NCBI GenBank assembly: GCA_002255905.1
Contig: NKIN01000007.1
Coordinates: 1 to 64,000 of the forward strand
Length of the DNA stretch: 64,000 nucleotides
From: Burkholderiales bacterium PBB1
GTDB lineage: Bacteria; Pseudomonadota; Gammaproteobacteria; Burkholderiales; Burkholderiaceae_C
Reading direction: 5' to 3'
The position numbers and the translations under genes were made by a program. Shown in pieces: positions 1-7,988 of the stretch. Within the stretch, counting starts at the first letter, position 1; the number at the start of each line of letters is the position of its first letter. The notes under the pieces were generated by a model. The model made no database searches. It worked only from the letters and a program-made list of their open reading frames with translations, and was not told the DNA's origin.

Positions 1-274
1 TGGTCGCCAGCTGCAAGCGGGTGTGCTCGAACCGTGCCACGACCAGGCTGATGCTCGCGTCATCGACATTCGTTCCCGCCATCTCGCCGGAGGTCGAGCA
101 ACCGAGCAACTGGGCCTGTGGAAACGCTGCACGCAACGCGTCGAAGGGGGCGTTGTGATCGCCCAGAGCACGGGCCCCGAACGCCAGCAGCAACGTCTGC
201 GGGCTGTCCATGTCGGCTGGCAGTGCAGGCAACCAGCCTGTGGGACCTGTGTAGCGACAGGAATGAAGGCGCAT
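1..274 (-). CDS. FIST-domain protein, N-terminal part (runs off the window)
   Basis: Only the first 91 or so codons are inside the window. The reading starts at ATG 274 with MRLHSCRYTGPTGWLP and continues through LLLAFGARALGD, then LLGCSTSGEM, then DDASISLVVARFEHT. The GCSTSGEM stretch followed by a strand beginning with small residues is typical of the FIST N-terminal domain, a sensory module thought to bind small ligands such as amino acids. FIST proteins are often signalling components, but the C-terminal half (FIST_C or other output) is not visible. An internal Met (MDSPQTLLLAFGAR) is an alternative start. The 115 bp between this gene and hemP hold nothing I recognise. Confidence 0.6.
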   Translation of the reverse strand, partial: MRLHSCRYTGPTGWLPALPADMDSPQTLLLAFGARALGDHNAPFDALRAAFPQAQLLGCSTSGEMAGTNVDDASISLVVARFEHTRLQLAT

Positions 275-391
275 GAGCGTGTCGGCGTCCGGTCTGTTGC
301 CAGTTGGCCTCTCAGATGTCGACGGTTCACCCGACAACTTGAGCCTAGGGCAAGCCCGAGCGACACCGCTGGGCAGGCGCTCGATCTGGCG

Positions 392-592
392 CTACTTGGT
401 CAGGATGAGCTTCCCGAGGGAGGTCAGGCGCAGCCGGTAGATGGCCTGACCGTGCTCGATCTCGATTTCCTGTTGATGGCCGAGCAACTCGGTGCTGCGC
501 CAGCGTCGATGACAGGACGTTGCCATCGAAGGCGCCGGTTGCGTGTCGGGCGTGCTGGGCTGCTCAGGTGCAGACCGAAGCGGCGTTGTCAT
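392..592 (-). CDS. hemP: Hemin uptake protein HemP
   Basis: A 66-residue protein whose C-terminal half (STELLGHQQEIEIEHGQ, then AIYRLRLTSLGKLILTK) carries the HemP signature: a short beta-rich domain ending in YRLRLT..GKLILTK. The N-terminal 25 residues are Pro/Thr/Ser rich and probably disordered. HemP proteins are small, iron-regulated and linked to haem uptake; in some Burkholderiales the homologue acts as a regulator of haem-receptor genes. It lies 2 bp downstream of bfd on the same strand, so both should be transcribed from the Fur-controlled promoter at 877-905. No haem receptor gene is visible in the window. Confidence 0.85.
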   Translation of the reverse strand: MTTPLRSAPEQPSTPDTQPAPSMATSCHRRWRSTELLGHQQEIEIEHGQAIYRLRLTSLGKLILTK

Positions 593-594
593 CC

Positions 595-870
595 TCAGAC
601 GCCCGCCACCCCGGCCGCCTCGGCATGAATCACCACCACCTGGCGTGCAGCGGGGCAGCGGGAAGCGTCAGCGCCGCTGGCCACGACGTGGACTTCCTGT
701 TCTCGCAGCGCGGCGTGATGATGGAAGGTCTCGCGTGCGCAGTCGTGACAGCGTCCGCAAGACGTTGCCACGGACAGCTCGAACTGAAGCTCGTCGAAGC
801 TGGCACATCCCTGATGGGTGGCGCGCGCGATGTCGCGGTCGGAGACGCGGTGGCAGATGCAGATGATCAT
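595..870 (-). CDS. bfd: Bacterioferritin-associated ferredoxin
   Basis: The N-terminus MIICICHRVSDRDI and the later CGRCHDC give Cys4, Cys6, Cys38 and Cys41, exactly the [2Fe-2S] ligand spacing of Bfd. Bfd binds bacterioferritin and passes electrons to its haem so that stored iron is released; the partner gene bfr lies directly upstream on the same strand. At 91 residues it is longer than the usual 60-70; the extra C-terminal 30 residues have no recognisable motif. The start is fixed by the conserved first six residues. Because the promoter's -10 ends at 877, the transcript should be leaderless or nearly so. Confidence 0.93.
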   Translation of the reverse strand: MIICICHRVSDRDIARATHQGCASFDELQFELSVATSCGRCHDCARETFHHHAALREQEVHVVASGADASRCPAARQVVVIHAEAAGVAGV

Positions 871-876
871 GTGCGC

Positions 877-905
877 AATGTAATGCGAATAGTTCGCATT
901 GGCAA
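877..905 (-). promoter_or_regulatory. bfd-hemP promoter with Fur box in the spacer
   Basis: On the minus strand a -35 TTGCCA (905-900), a 17-bp spacer and a -10 TACATT (882-877) precede bfd. The spacer is occupied by AATGCGAATAGTTCGCATT (882-900), a perfect 8-3-8 palindrome that also touches both hexamers. Length, A/T ends and symmetry fit betaproteobacterial Fur boxes, and the downstream genes are classic Fur targets, so binding of Fe-Fur would exclude RNA polymerase. Confidence 0.75.
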
Positions 906-951
906 GCGCATTGAAAAACCAGCCCCGTGCAGGGGCTGATCAGGGATCGCG

Positions 952-1422
952 TCAGGTGCCGAGTTGCGACTGCAGATAGTTCTGCTCGCCGACCTTGTCG
1001 ACCAGTTCGAGCTGGGTCTCGATGAAGTCGATGTGCTCTTCGGTGTCTTCGATGATGTGCTGGAACAACTCGCGCGACACATAGTCCCGCGACAACTCGC
1101 ATTGGGCAATGGCGTCTTTCAGCGTGGCCTGGGCGGCTTGTTCGGACTTCAGGTCGCAGCCGAGCGCCTCGACCAGGGTCTCGCCGATCATCAACTTGCC
1201 CAGGTCCTGCAGGTTGGGCAGGGCGCCCAGCGTGAACAGGCGCTCCATCAGCGCGTCGGCGTGCTTCATCTCGCCGATCGATTCTTCATACTCCTTTTTT
1301 GCCATCCGTTCGAAGCCCCAGTGCTTGAACATGCGGAAGTGAACGAAGTACTGGTTGATCGCGGTGAGTTCGTTCTTCAACTGCGCTTGCAGCCATTTGA
1401 TGACCAGTGGATCGCCTTGCAT
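952..1422 (-). CDS. bfr: Bacterioferritin
   Basis: A 156-residue four-helix-bundle ferritin that stores iron as a ferric mineral in a 24-mer with bridging haem. Sequence MQGDPLVIKWLQAQL, then NELTAINQYF, then EMKHADALMERL is diagnostic. Counting from Met1 gives ferroxidase ligands Glu18, Glu51, His54, Glu94 and His130, and the haem ligand Met52. The position matching Glu127 of E. coli Bfr reads Thr (EDTEEHID); neighbouring Glu128 and Glu129 are present. The C-terminus LVDKVGEQNYLQSQLGT is normal. It lies 81 bp upstream of bfd on the same strand and may be transcribed independently of the Fur-controlled promoter. Confidence 0.96.
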   Translation of the reverse strand: MQGDPLVIKWLQAQLKNELTAINQYFVHFRMFKHWGFERMAKKEYEESIGEMKHADALMERLFTLGALPNLQDLGKLMIGETLVEALGCDLKSEQAAQATLKDAIAQCELSRDYVSRELFQHIIEDTEEHIDFIETQLELVDKVGEQNYLQSQLGT

Positions 1423-1501
1423 GGTGGATTCCTTCGTGTTGATGGGTGACGGCCGCGCCGCCTGACCCGCGCATTTTGCGGTGTCGAAGAACGGGCCCGG
1501 T

Positions 1502-3349
1502 CTACAAGGGCCGGGTGCGCTCGATCAGCCATGCCAGTGCCGGGCCGGAGACCAACGGCGACAGGCGCTCGAGCACGGTGGCGTGGTAGCGATTCAGCCA
1601 ATCGCTTTCGCCCGCGTCGAGCAGCGACCGGTCGATGCAGCGGGTGTCGATCGGGCACAACGTCAACGTCTCGAATTCGAGAAACTCGCCGAAGGCATTG
1701 CCCTCGGGGGCTTCCACAGCCACGTTCATCACCAGGTTCTCGATGCGGATGCCCCATCGGCCAGGGCGGTACAGGCCGGGTTCGATGCTGGTGACCATGC
1801 CGGGTTGCATCGCCATCGAGGCCTCGGGGACCGCCTTCGAAATGGTCTGCGGGCCTTCGTGCACGTTCAGGAAATAACCCACGCCATGGCCGGTGCCGTG
1901 CCCGTAGTCCAGGCCATGCTGCCACAGCGGAGCGCGTGCGATCGCGTCGAGCATCGGCGACAGCGTGCCGCACGGAAAGCGGGTGCGGCTGAGCGCGATC
2001 AGGCCTTTGAGCACCAGGGTGTAGTCGCGTTGGTGTTCGGCGCTTGGCGTGCCGATGGGCCAGACCCGGGTGATGTCGGTGGTGCCTCCAACGTACTGGC
2101 CGCCGGAGTCGATCAGCAGCAGCCCGCCTTGCTGATCTGCGCTCAGGGTGATGACGGCGTGCGATTCAGATGTGGCCCGGTAGTGTGGCATCGCGCCGTT
2201 GGCGTTGAAGCCGGCGATGGTCGGGAAGCTCAGGCCGACAAAGCCCGGGCGGTCGATGCGTGCGGCGCTCAGTCGTTCGTCGATGGTCAGTTCGGTGAGG
2301 CGGCCCTGGCTTGCCGGGTCTGCCAACGCCTGTTCGAACCAAGCGTAGAACGTGCACATCGCGGCGCCGTCCTGCGCCATCGTTGCGCGGATCTGGGTGG
2401 CCTCGGCCGCGCTCTTGCGGCTCTTGCGCAGGGTGCTGGGATTGATGGCCTCGACGACGTGCACGCCACTGCTGTCACCGTCTCGGACGCAGAGGCGAAA
2501 TGCGAGCGTGATGCGTCGCGGATCGATCAGCAGGCGTGACGCATCGGGCAGGGCCGCCAACGCCGGGCCTGCGCGCTCGTACGGTTCGACACGCACCCCG
2601 TCGGTTGCCAGAACCGCCTGCAAGGCGGGCGGTAGCTTGCCGTCGGCGACGTACAGCACCGCCTGATGCGCATCGACCAGGCCGTGTGCGAGGAACACCG
2701 GGTTGTAGGTGACGTCGGATCCGCGCAGGTTGAACAGCCAGGCGATGTCGTCGACCGTCGAGATGAAGTGGTGGGTGGCACCCAGTGCGGCCATGTCGAG
2801 CCGGACCTGCGCCAGGCGCTCGGCGCGTGACTCGGTGGCGTAGGGCGGCACGTGTTCGTACACCGGTGCCTGGGGCAGCCCGGGCCGATCGGGCCAGACC
2901 TGCGCCAGCACATCGAAGTTGGTGCGCAGGGCGATGCCTGCTGCCTGCAGCTTGCGTTGCAGCAGTTGCGCGGTGGCGAGGCCGAGCACCTCGCCATCGA
3001 CGCCCACCGTGTGGCCGGCGGGTACGTTCGTGGCCAGCCAGTCAATCGGGTGCGTTGCAGCCCCGGTCGGGATCTTCTCGAGTTCGATGCCGCTACCGGC
3101 CAGTTCGGCCTCGGCCTGCACCCAATACCGGCTGTCGGCAAACAGCACCGCAGCGTCGGTGGTGACGATCAGCGTGCCCACCGATCCGGTGAAGCCTGAC
3201 AGCCATTGCCGACCCTGCCAACGTGCGGGCAGGTACTCGGAGAGGTGCGGGTCTGATGAGGGCACCAGCACCGCCGCGAGTTGCTGCTGCCGCAGCGCAT
3301 CGCGCACACGCGCGATGCGCTGCCGGATCGGGGCGGTGGCGGTCTCCAT
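1502..3349 (-). CDS. Xaa-Pro aminopeptidase (M24B, aminopeptidase P family)
   Basis: A three-domain, about 615-residue aminopeptidase P like eukaryotic XPNPEP1, longer than the 440-residue E. coli PepP. It removes N-terminal residues that precede proline, with a dinuclear metal centre. Metal ligands are visible: Asp near 412 (LLIDSGGQY), Asp near 424 (GGTTDITR), His near 486 (GHGTGHGVGYFLNVHEGP), Glu near 520 (IEPGLYRPG) and Glu near 536 (GIRIENLV). The N-terminal two thirds contain two creatinase-like domains (LAAVLVPSSDPHLSEYLP and FISTVDDIAWLFNLRG). I chose ATG 3349; a GTG two codons earlier (3355) is possible. It follows the TAXI gene by 10 bp on the same strand, so the two may be co-transcribed. 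Confidence 0.93.
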   Translation of the reverse strand: METATAPIRQRIARVRDALRQQQLAAVLVPSSDPHLSEYLPARWQGRQWLSGFTGSVGTLIVTTDAAVLFADSRYWVQAEAELAGSGIELEKIPTGAATHPIDWLATNVPAGHTVGVDGEVLGLATAQLLQRKLQAAGIALRTNFDVLAQVWPDRPGLPQAPVYEHVPPYATESRAERLAQVRLDMAALGATHHFISTVDDIAWLFNLRGSDVTYNPVFLAHGLVDAHQAVLYVADGKLPPALQAVLATDGVRVEPYERAGPALAALPDASRLLIDPRRITLAFRLCVRDGDSSGVHVVEAINPSTLRKSRKSAAEATQIRATMAQDGAAMCTFYAWFEQALADPASQGRLTELTIDERLSAARIDRPGFVGLSFPTIAGFNANGAMPHYRATSESHAVITLSADQQGGLLLIDSGGQYVGGTTDITRVWPIGTPSAEHQRDYTLVLKGLIALSRTRFPCGTLSPMLDAIARAPLWQHGLDYGHGTGHGVGYFLNVHEGPQTISKAVPEASMAMQPGMVTSIEPGLYRPGRWGIRIENLVMNVAVEAPEGNAFGEFLEFETLTLCPIDTRCIDRSLLDAGESDWLNRYHATVLERLSPLVSGPALAWLIERTRPL

Positions 3350-3359
3350 CGGCACGGGC

Positions 3360-4775
3360 TCAGGCGGTCGCGCCAGGGGCCGTTGGCGTTACGTTCGACG
3401 CCAGGGCCGGGGCTGCCGCCTCCACGCCTGGCACGTGGTCGGTCAAGCGCGATCGCACCAGGACGATGTAGCTGCGCAGCGCATACAGCTCGTCGGTGTA
3501 CGCCAAGGGCACGGTGATCTGTCCGACCTTGCCATCCAGCGTATCGAGTTCAGCCAGCAACTCGGCTGATGGCTTCGCGCCGATCGCGCTTTCGATCTGC
3601 CGCAGCTGCTCGTACCAGCGAAACACCCGCGACCGGATGCGGAACTGGTACAGCGGCGGCAACATCCGCGACAGCGGCAGCAGCACCGCGACGATGGTCA
3701 CCAGCACCGGCCACATGCGATCGACCAGATTCGCCAGCCAGAACGGTAGGTAGCGCTGCAGCAGTGGCACCCCGCTCTGGAAGAAGCGCTGAGCCTCCTT
3801 GGCCAGCGGCCGCTCGGTGTTCAGTGCCGTCGGAAATTCGCCCTTGCGCTGGAACCAGCCGGCACCACCGTGCACCTGCTGCGCTGCCTGCACGAAGAGC
3901 TGGATCAGTGCCGGATGGGTGTCTTCGCGGGCGACGAGGGTGGCGGTGGGCGCCACCAGGTGCACGTCCTGCGGCGGCAGGTTGCCCGCCAGATCGACCA
4001 CGCCGCGTGGCAGCGTGACCGGGCTCATGAACGGGAATCGGCGTGAATAGGCCTCGGCCTGTGCGAAGTCGAACAGCTTGACACCGGGCGTCTGCAGCAG
4101 CATCTGCACCATCTGCGATTCGGGCGCGGAAGCGAACACCAGCGCATCGGATTCACCGCCGAGCAATGCCATCACGGCGGGTGTCTGTGGCTCCTGCAGC
4201 AGCGTGATCTGCGTCGGGTCCATGTGGTTGGCCTCGAGCAGCTTTTTCATCAGGTTCGGCACGCCGCTGCCCGGCGCACCGATGTTGAGCTTCCAGCCGC
4301 CCAGTTGCGAAATGCCGCTCAGCGAGTCCGACTTCAGCAGACGCTGCGCTGCATCTTCCCGATAGAACAGCCACACCGGCTCGAAGAACATGCTGCCCAG
4401 CGACACCAGCGTGGGTTCTTCCTCATTGCCGTCGGTGCCTTCGAGCGATTCATCGGCTCCGCCTTGCACAAAGGCGATCTGCACATCGGACGCCGGATCG
4501 CGCAGCAGGGCCAGGTTCTCTGCCGCGCCTTGCGTGTTGCGCAGTTCGACCTGGACGCCGTAGGTTTTCAGGATCGCCTGGTAGCGCTTGCCGAACGCGT
4601 GATACGCGCCTTGTTCAGCGCCGGTGGCCAGCACCACCTTCTTCGGTGGCGTGGGGTCGAGCACGTAATACGCCGGCACCAGCAGGGCCAGCGCCAGCAA
4701 CACGAAAGGGCCGACGGTGGCCAGCAGGTCGCGAATCGACAGCAAGGTCTGGCGCAGCGAGTCGGGCATGGCCAT
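3360..4775 (-). CDS. Membrane-anchored TAXI-family solute-binding protein
   Basis: A 471-residue protein with an N-terminal membrane segment (about residues 17-38, VGPFVLLALALLVPAYYVL), a periplasmic TAXI-type binding domain starting at KKVVLATGAEQGAYHAFGKR and running through GVPNLMKKLLEANHMDP, and a second hydrophobic segment near 355-380 (MWPVLVTIVAVLLPLSRML) followed by a charged tail. The opening (VVLATGAEQGAYH) matches TRAP-transporter TAXI receptors. No DctQ/DctM membrane genes adjoin it, and the second membrane segment is not part of a normal secreted receptor, so it may be a tethered sensor or scaffold rather than a transporter subunit. Ten bp separate it from argF upstream and 10 bp from the aminopeptidase downstream. 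Confidence 0.75.
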   Translation of the reverse strand: MAMPDSLRQTLLSIRDLLATVGPFVLLALALLVPAYYVLDPTPPKKVVLATGAEQGAYHAFGKRYQAILKTYGVQVELRNTQGAAENLALLRDPASDVQIAFVQGGADESLEGTDGNEEEPTLVSLGSMFFEPVWLFYREDAAQRLLKSDSLSGISQLGGWKLNIGAPGSGVPNLMKKLLEANHMDPTQITLLQEPQTPAVMALLGGESDALVFASAPESQMVQMLLQTPGVKLFDFAQAEAYSRRFPFMSPVTLPRGVVDLAGNLPPQDVHLVAPTATLVAREDTHPALIQLFVQAAQQVHGGAGWFQRKGEFPTALNTERPLAKEAQRFFQSGVPLLQRYLPFWLANLVDRMWPVLVTIVAVLLPLSRMLPPLYQFRIRSRVFRWYEQLRQIESAIGAKPSAELLAELDTLDGKVGQITVPLAYTDELYALRSYIVLVRSRLTDHVPGVEAAAPALASNVTPTAPGATA

Positions 4776-4785
4776 CCGCGCGGGC

Positions 4786-5718
4786 TCAGCCGATGCGACC
4801 GATCAGCAGGTACTCCAGCAGGGCCTTCTGCACGTGCATGCGGTTCTCGGCTTCGTCCCAGACCACGCTCTGCGGCCCGTCGATCACATCGGCATCGACC
4901 TCCTCGCCGCGGTGGGCGGGCAGGCAGTGCATGAACAGGGCATCGGGCTGCGCCACAGCCATCATGTCGCGGTCGACGCGCCAATCGGCGAAGGCCTTCT
5001 GTCGGGCCTCGTTTTCCGCCTCGTAGCCCATGCTGGTCCACACGTCGGTGGTCACCAGGTGCGCGCCACGGCAGGCGTCCATCGGGTTGTCGAACACCTT
5101 GACGCAGGCCTGGTTGGTGACGCCCGCTACCGCGGCGTCGATCTCGTAGCCGCTGGGCGTGCTGACATGCAGCGTGAAGCCGAGGATGTCGGCCGCCTGC
5201 AGCCAGGTATTGGCCATGTTGTTGCCGTCACCGACCCAGGCCACCACTTTCCCTTTGATGTCACCTCGGTGCTCGATGTAGGTGTAGACATCGGCGAGGA
5301 TCTGGCACGGGTGGTATTCGTTGGTCAGGCCGTTGATGACCGGCACGCGCGAGTGCGCCGCAAAGGCCTCGATCTTGGTCTGCTCGTAGGTGCGGATCAT
5401 CACCACATCGACCATGCGGCTGATCACGCGGGCGCTGTCCTCGATCGGCTCCGCACGGCCCAGCTGACTGTCGCCGGTGGTGAGGTTCACCACCGAGCCG
5501 CCCATCTGGTACATGCCCGCTTCGAAGCTCACGCGCGTGCGGGTGCTGGCCTTCTCGAAGATCATCGCCAAGGTGCGGTCAACGAGTGGTGTGTACTTTT
5601 CGTAGTTCTTGAAGCGCCGCTTGATCTCGGTGGTGCGCGCCAGCAGGTAGGCGTACTCCTCGGCGCGCAGGTCCTTGAACTGAAGATAGTGCCGGATCAG
5701 TGTCTTGCCGGGTTTCAT
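4786..5718 (-). CDS. argF: Ornithine carbamoyltransferase
   Basis: Catalyses ornithine + carbamoyl phosphate to citrulline in arginine biosynthesis. The carbamoyl-phosphate motif EKASTRTRVSFE is near residue 55, the ornithine loop is DVWTSMGYE, and FMHCLPAHRGEEVD carries the catalytic Cys. I start at ATG 5718 (MKPGKTLIRHYLQFKDL), giving 310 residues, the family's normal length; an upstream in-frame extension would run into argD. It begins 11 bp after the argD stop, so argD-argF form an operon for two consecutive parts of the pathway. Confidence 0.96.
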   Translation of the reverse strand: MKPGKTLIRHYLQFKDLRAEEYAYLLARTTEIKRRFKNYEKYTPLVDRTLAMIFEKASTRTRVSFEAGMYQMGGSVVNLTTGDSQLGRAEPIEDSARVISRMVDVVMIRTYEQTKIEAFAAHSRVPVINGLTNEYHPCQILADVYTYIEHRGDIKGKVVAWVGDGNNMANTWLQAADILGFTLHVSTPSGYEIDAAVAGVTNQACVKVFDNPMDACRGAHLVTTDVWTSMGYEAENEARQKAFADWRVDRDMMAVAQPDALFMHCLPAHRGEEVDADVIDGPQSVVWDEAENRMHVQKALLEYLLIGRIG

Positions 5719-5729
5719 GGCGTGTGTGT

Positions 5730-6947
5730 TCACGATGGCACGGGTTCTTGCAGGAAGGATTTGATCAGCGGGCACAGGATGGCCACGATCTGCTCTGCCT
5801 CGGCGGCGCTGAGGATCAGCGGTGGCACCAGGCGCACGACGCGGTCGGCGGTCACGCTGAGCAGCAGGCCCGCTGCGGCCGCCCGCCCCAGCAGGTCGCC
5901 ACAGGGACGCGCGAGTTCGATGCCGAGCATCAGGCCCTGACCGCGTATCTCGACCACACCGGCCACGTCGGTCAACTCACGCACCAGCCCGGCACGCAGC
6001 GCCTCACCCACCACGCTGGCATTTTCCAGCAGGTGTTCCTCTTGCATGATGCGCAGCGTCTCGATGCCTGCGCGCATCGCCAAGGCGTTGCCGCCAAAGG
6101 TGGTGCCGTGGTTGCCGGGCTGTAAGACCGCGGCAGCACGCGGGCCGCACACCACGGCCCCCACGGGCACGCCCGAGCCCAGTCCCTTGGCCAGGGGCAT
6201 CACGTCCGGCACGATGCCGGCCCACTGATGCGCGAACCACTTGCCGGTGCGTCCGATCCCGCACTGCACCTCGTCGAGCATCAGCAGCCAGTCGTTTTCG
6301 TCGCACAGGCGGCGAATCGCGCGCAGGTAATCCACCGTGGCGGGGTTCACGCCGCCTTCGCCCTGGATCACCTCGAGAAACACCGCCACCACGTTGGGCC
6401 GGGTGTTCGCGACCTCGTCGATTGCTGCGACGTCGTTCAGCGGGACCCGGACGAAACCTTCCAGCAGCGGCTCGAAGCCGGCGTGAATCTTCGGGTTGGC
6501 GGTGGCTGACAGGGTGGCGATCGAGCGACCGTGGAAGGCCTTCTCGTAGACGATGACCTCGGGGCGATCGATCCCCTTGTTGTGGCCGAACTTGCGCGCG
6601 ATCTTCAACGCCGCCTCGTTCGCTTCGAGGCCGCTGTTGCAGAAGAACACACGGTCGAGGCCCGACAGTTCGCACAGCGTCGACGCCAGGCTTTCCTGCA
6701 GCGGCGATGCGTAGTAGTTCGAGGTGTGGATCAGGCGGCCGATCTGCTCCTGCAGCGCCGGCACCAGCTTGGGGTGGGCGTGTCCCAGCGTGTTCACCGC
6801 GATGCCACCCAGGCCGTCGAGGTACTTCTTGCCGTTCGTGTCCCATACCCAGCAACCGCGCCCATGCGACATCGCCATCGGCAGGCGCGCATAGGTGTGC
6901 ATCACGTGCGGCTCGGGATCGGCGGCGTTGGGGTCAGGGGCGTTCAT
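5730..6947 (-). CDS. argD: Acetylornithine aminotransferase
   Basis: PLP-dependent class III aminotransferase that converts N-acetylglutamate semialdehyde to N-acetylornithine; related enzymes also serve lysine biosynthesis. Visible motifs are FFCNSGLEANEAALKIAR (substrate/PLP phosphate region), LMLDEVQCGIGRTGKWFAHQ (cofactor Asp) and PLAKGLGSGVPVGA (Schiff-base Lys). The ATG at 6947 (MNAPDPNAADPEPHVM) is preferred to a TTG five codons earlier; length about 405 residues. It heads the argD-argF pair. The 218 bp upstream, shared with a divergent DUF3579 gene, must hold its promoter; I see a TTAGAAT on the minus strand but no convincing -35 and no clear Arg box. Confidence 0.95.
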   Translation of the reverse strand: MNAPDPNAADPEPHVMHTYARLPMAMSHGRGCWVWDTNGKKYLDGLGGIAVNTLGHAHPKLVPALQEQIGRLIHTSNYYASPLQESLASTLCELSGLDRVFFCNSGLEANEAALKIARKFGHNKGIDRPEVIVYEKAFHGRSIATLSATANPKIHAGFEPLLEGFVRVPLNDVAAIDEVANTRPNVVAVFLEVIQGEGGVNPATVDYLRAIRRLCDENDWLLMLDEVQCGIGRTGKWFAHQWAGIVPDVMPLAKGLGSGVPVGAVVCGPRAAAVLQPGNHGTTFGGNALAMRAGIETLRIMQEEHLLENASVVGEALRAGLVRELTDVAGVVEIRGQGLMLGIELARPCGDLLGRAAAAGLLLSVTADRVVRLVPPLILSAAEAEQIVAILCPLIKSFLQEPVPS

Positions 6948-7165
6948 GGCAAGGATCCGCAAGGTGCTGGGGTCAGGTGCCTCGCCGCAAAGAGCAGCTG
7001 CGTACAGGCGCGCGAGCGACGGATTCTAAGGACGCGCAGAAGTCGGCGCGCGACCGTCTGGCAGGGCCCTGTCAAGCGGCACAATCGGCACGCGTGTTGC
7101 ATCGCATCAAAACGAGGGCGCTGAAGCGCTCCGGAATCACCCCCTCTGTCTGCGCCACTGGAAGC

Positions 7166-7492
7166 ATGAGTTCAACGCCCGTACGCGAAGTGTTCATCAA
7201 AGGCATCACCCTTGACGGCCACACCTTTCGACCGAGCGATTGGGCCGAGCGTCTCGCTGGCGCGATGTCTTGCTTCCGCCCGGAGGGGTCTGCCTCCGAC
7301 CGCTCGTCGTTCATCGGCTATTCGCCGTATTGCGTGCCGCGAGTGATCAGCGGCGTGAAGTGCGTCATCGTCGATCAGGCGCTGCGCGACGCCGAGCCGA
7401 TGGCCTGGGACTTCGTCATGAACTTCGCGCGCGACAACCAGCTGCAGGTGGTGGACGGTTGCTTGCTTCCGCCGTCGCCTGGGGGCGATTGA
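7166..7492 (+). CDS. DUF3579 domain protein
   Basis: A 108-residue protein starting MSSTPVREVFIKGITLDGHTFRPSDWAERL, with a central segment ASDRSSFIGYSPYCVP and an end DFVMNFARDNQLQVVDGC. This is the conserved betaproteobacterial family DUF3579, whose function is unknown. It is soluble, has no signal peptide, and is a single-gene unit divergent from argD and convergent with rpsT. I start at ATG 7166 because the upstream frame is low in family-like character. Confidence 0.8.
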   Translation: MSSTPVREVFIKGITLDGHTFRPSDWAERLAGAMSCFRPEGSASDRSSFIGYSPYCVPRVISGVKCVIVDQALRDAEPMAWDFVMNFARDNQLQVVDGCLLPPSPGGD

Positions 7493-7506
7493 GTCGCTGA
7501 AATGAC

Positions 7507-7529
7507 AAAGGCCCGCAGAGCGGGCCTTT
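7507..7529. terminator. Bidirectional terminator between DUF3579 gene and rpsT
   Basis: A 9-bp perfect stem AAAGGCCCG / CGGGCCTTT with a 5-nt loop sits between the convergent ends of the two genes. The A/T ends of the stem supply a short T tract in both directions, longer on the rpsT side. Confidence 0.75.
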
Positions 7530-7551
7530 GGTCGGGTGCCAGATCCGCAGA

Positions 7552-7854
7552 TCAGGCCGTGGCGGGCAATGCCTTGATCTTGGCCGAGAGGCGGCTCTTG
7601 TGGCGTGCAGCCTTGTTCTTGTGGAACAAGCCCTTGTCGGCGACCGAGTCGATGACCTGCTCGGCGGTCTTGAACAGGTCAGCAGCTTTGGCCTTGTCTC
7701 CAGCGATCACGGCCTTCTGGACGTTCTTGATGACGGTGCGGAATTTCGAGCGCAGCGCCGTGTTGGCCGCATTCAGCTTCACGTCCTGGCGCACCCGCTT
7801 CAAGCCGGAGGCGATGCGGACGGTTTTCTTCTTGGCTTTGGATGCTGTGGCCAT
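7552..7854 (-). CDS. rpsT: 30S ribosomal protein S20
   Basis: The 100-residue product starts [20 protein letters not shown] and contains [21 protein letters not shown] and the C-terminal helix [22 protein letters not shown], all diagnostic of S20, which binds 16S rRNA early in 30S assembly. It is about a dozen residues longer than E. coli S20. Monocistronic, with its own promoter at 7881-7894 and a terminator at 7507-7529. Confidence 0.96.
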   Translation of the reverse strand: MATASKAKKKTVRIASGLKRVRQDVKLNAANTALRSKFRTVIKNVQKAVIAGDKAKAADLFKTAEQVIDSVADKGLFHKNKAARHKSRLSAKIKALPATA

Positions 7855-7880
7855 GATTCTTCTGAGAGCAGTTGGAGCAG

Positions 7881-7894
7881 AGCCCGCGAGTATA
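7881..7894 (-). promoter_or_regulatory. rpsT promoter: -10 and GC-rich discriminator
   Basis: The minus strand reads TATACTCGCGGGCT, a good -10 hexamer (7894-7889) followed by a GC-rich discriminator typical of stringently controlled promoters. The -35 region is poor. The identical 14-mer lies upstream of rpmB (27191-27178), which supports a functional role. The 5' leader would be about 25 nt. Confidence 0.6.
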
Positions 7895-7935
7895 GCAGCG
7901 TCGGAGCCGTTGCGGTGCATGTCGTTCGTGGACCG

Positions 7936-7964
7936 TTCGCCATCACGCGGCCGCTGCCTATACT
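7936..7964 (+). promoter_or_regulatory. Putative murJ promoter
   Basis: TTCGCC (7936-7941), a 17-bp spacer and TATACT (7959-7964) lie 25 bp ahead of the murJ start, back to back with the rpsT promoter. The leader would be under 20 nt with no clear Shine-Dalgarno. Confidence 0.45.
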
Positions 7965-7988
7965 GCGCCGCCCCACCGCCTTGACACC

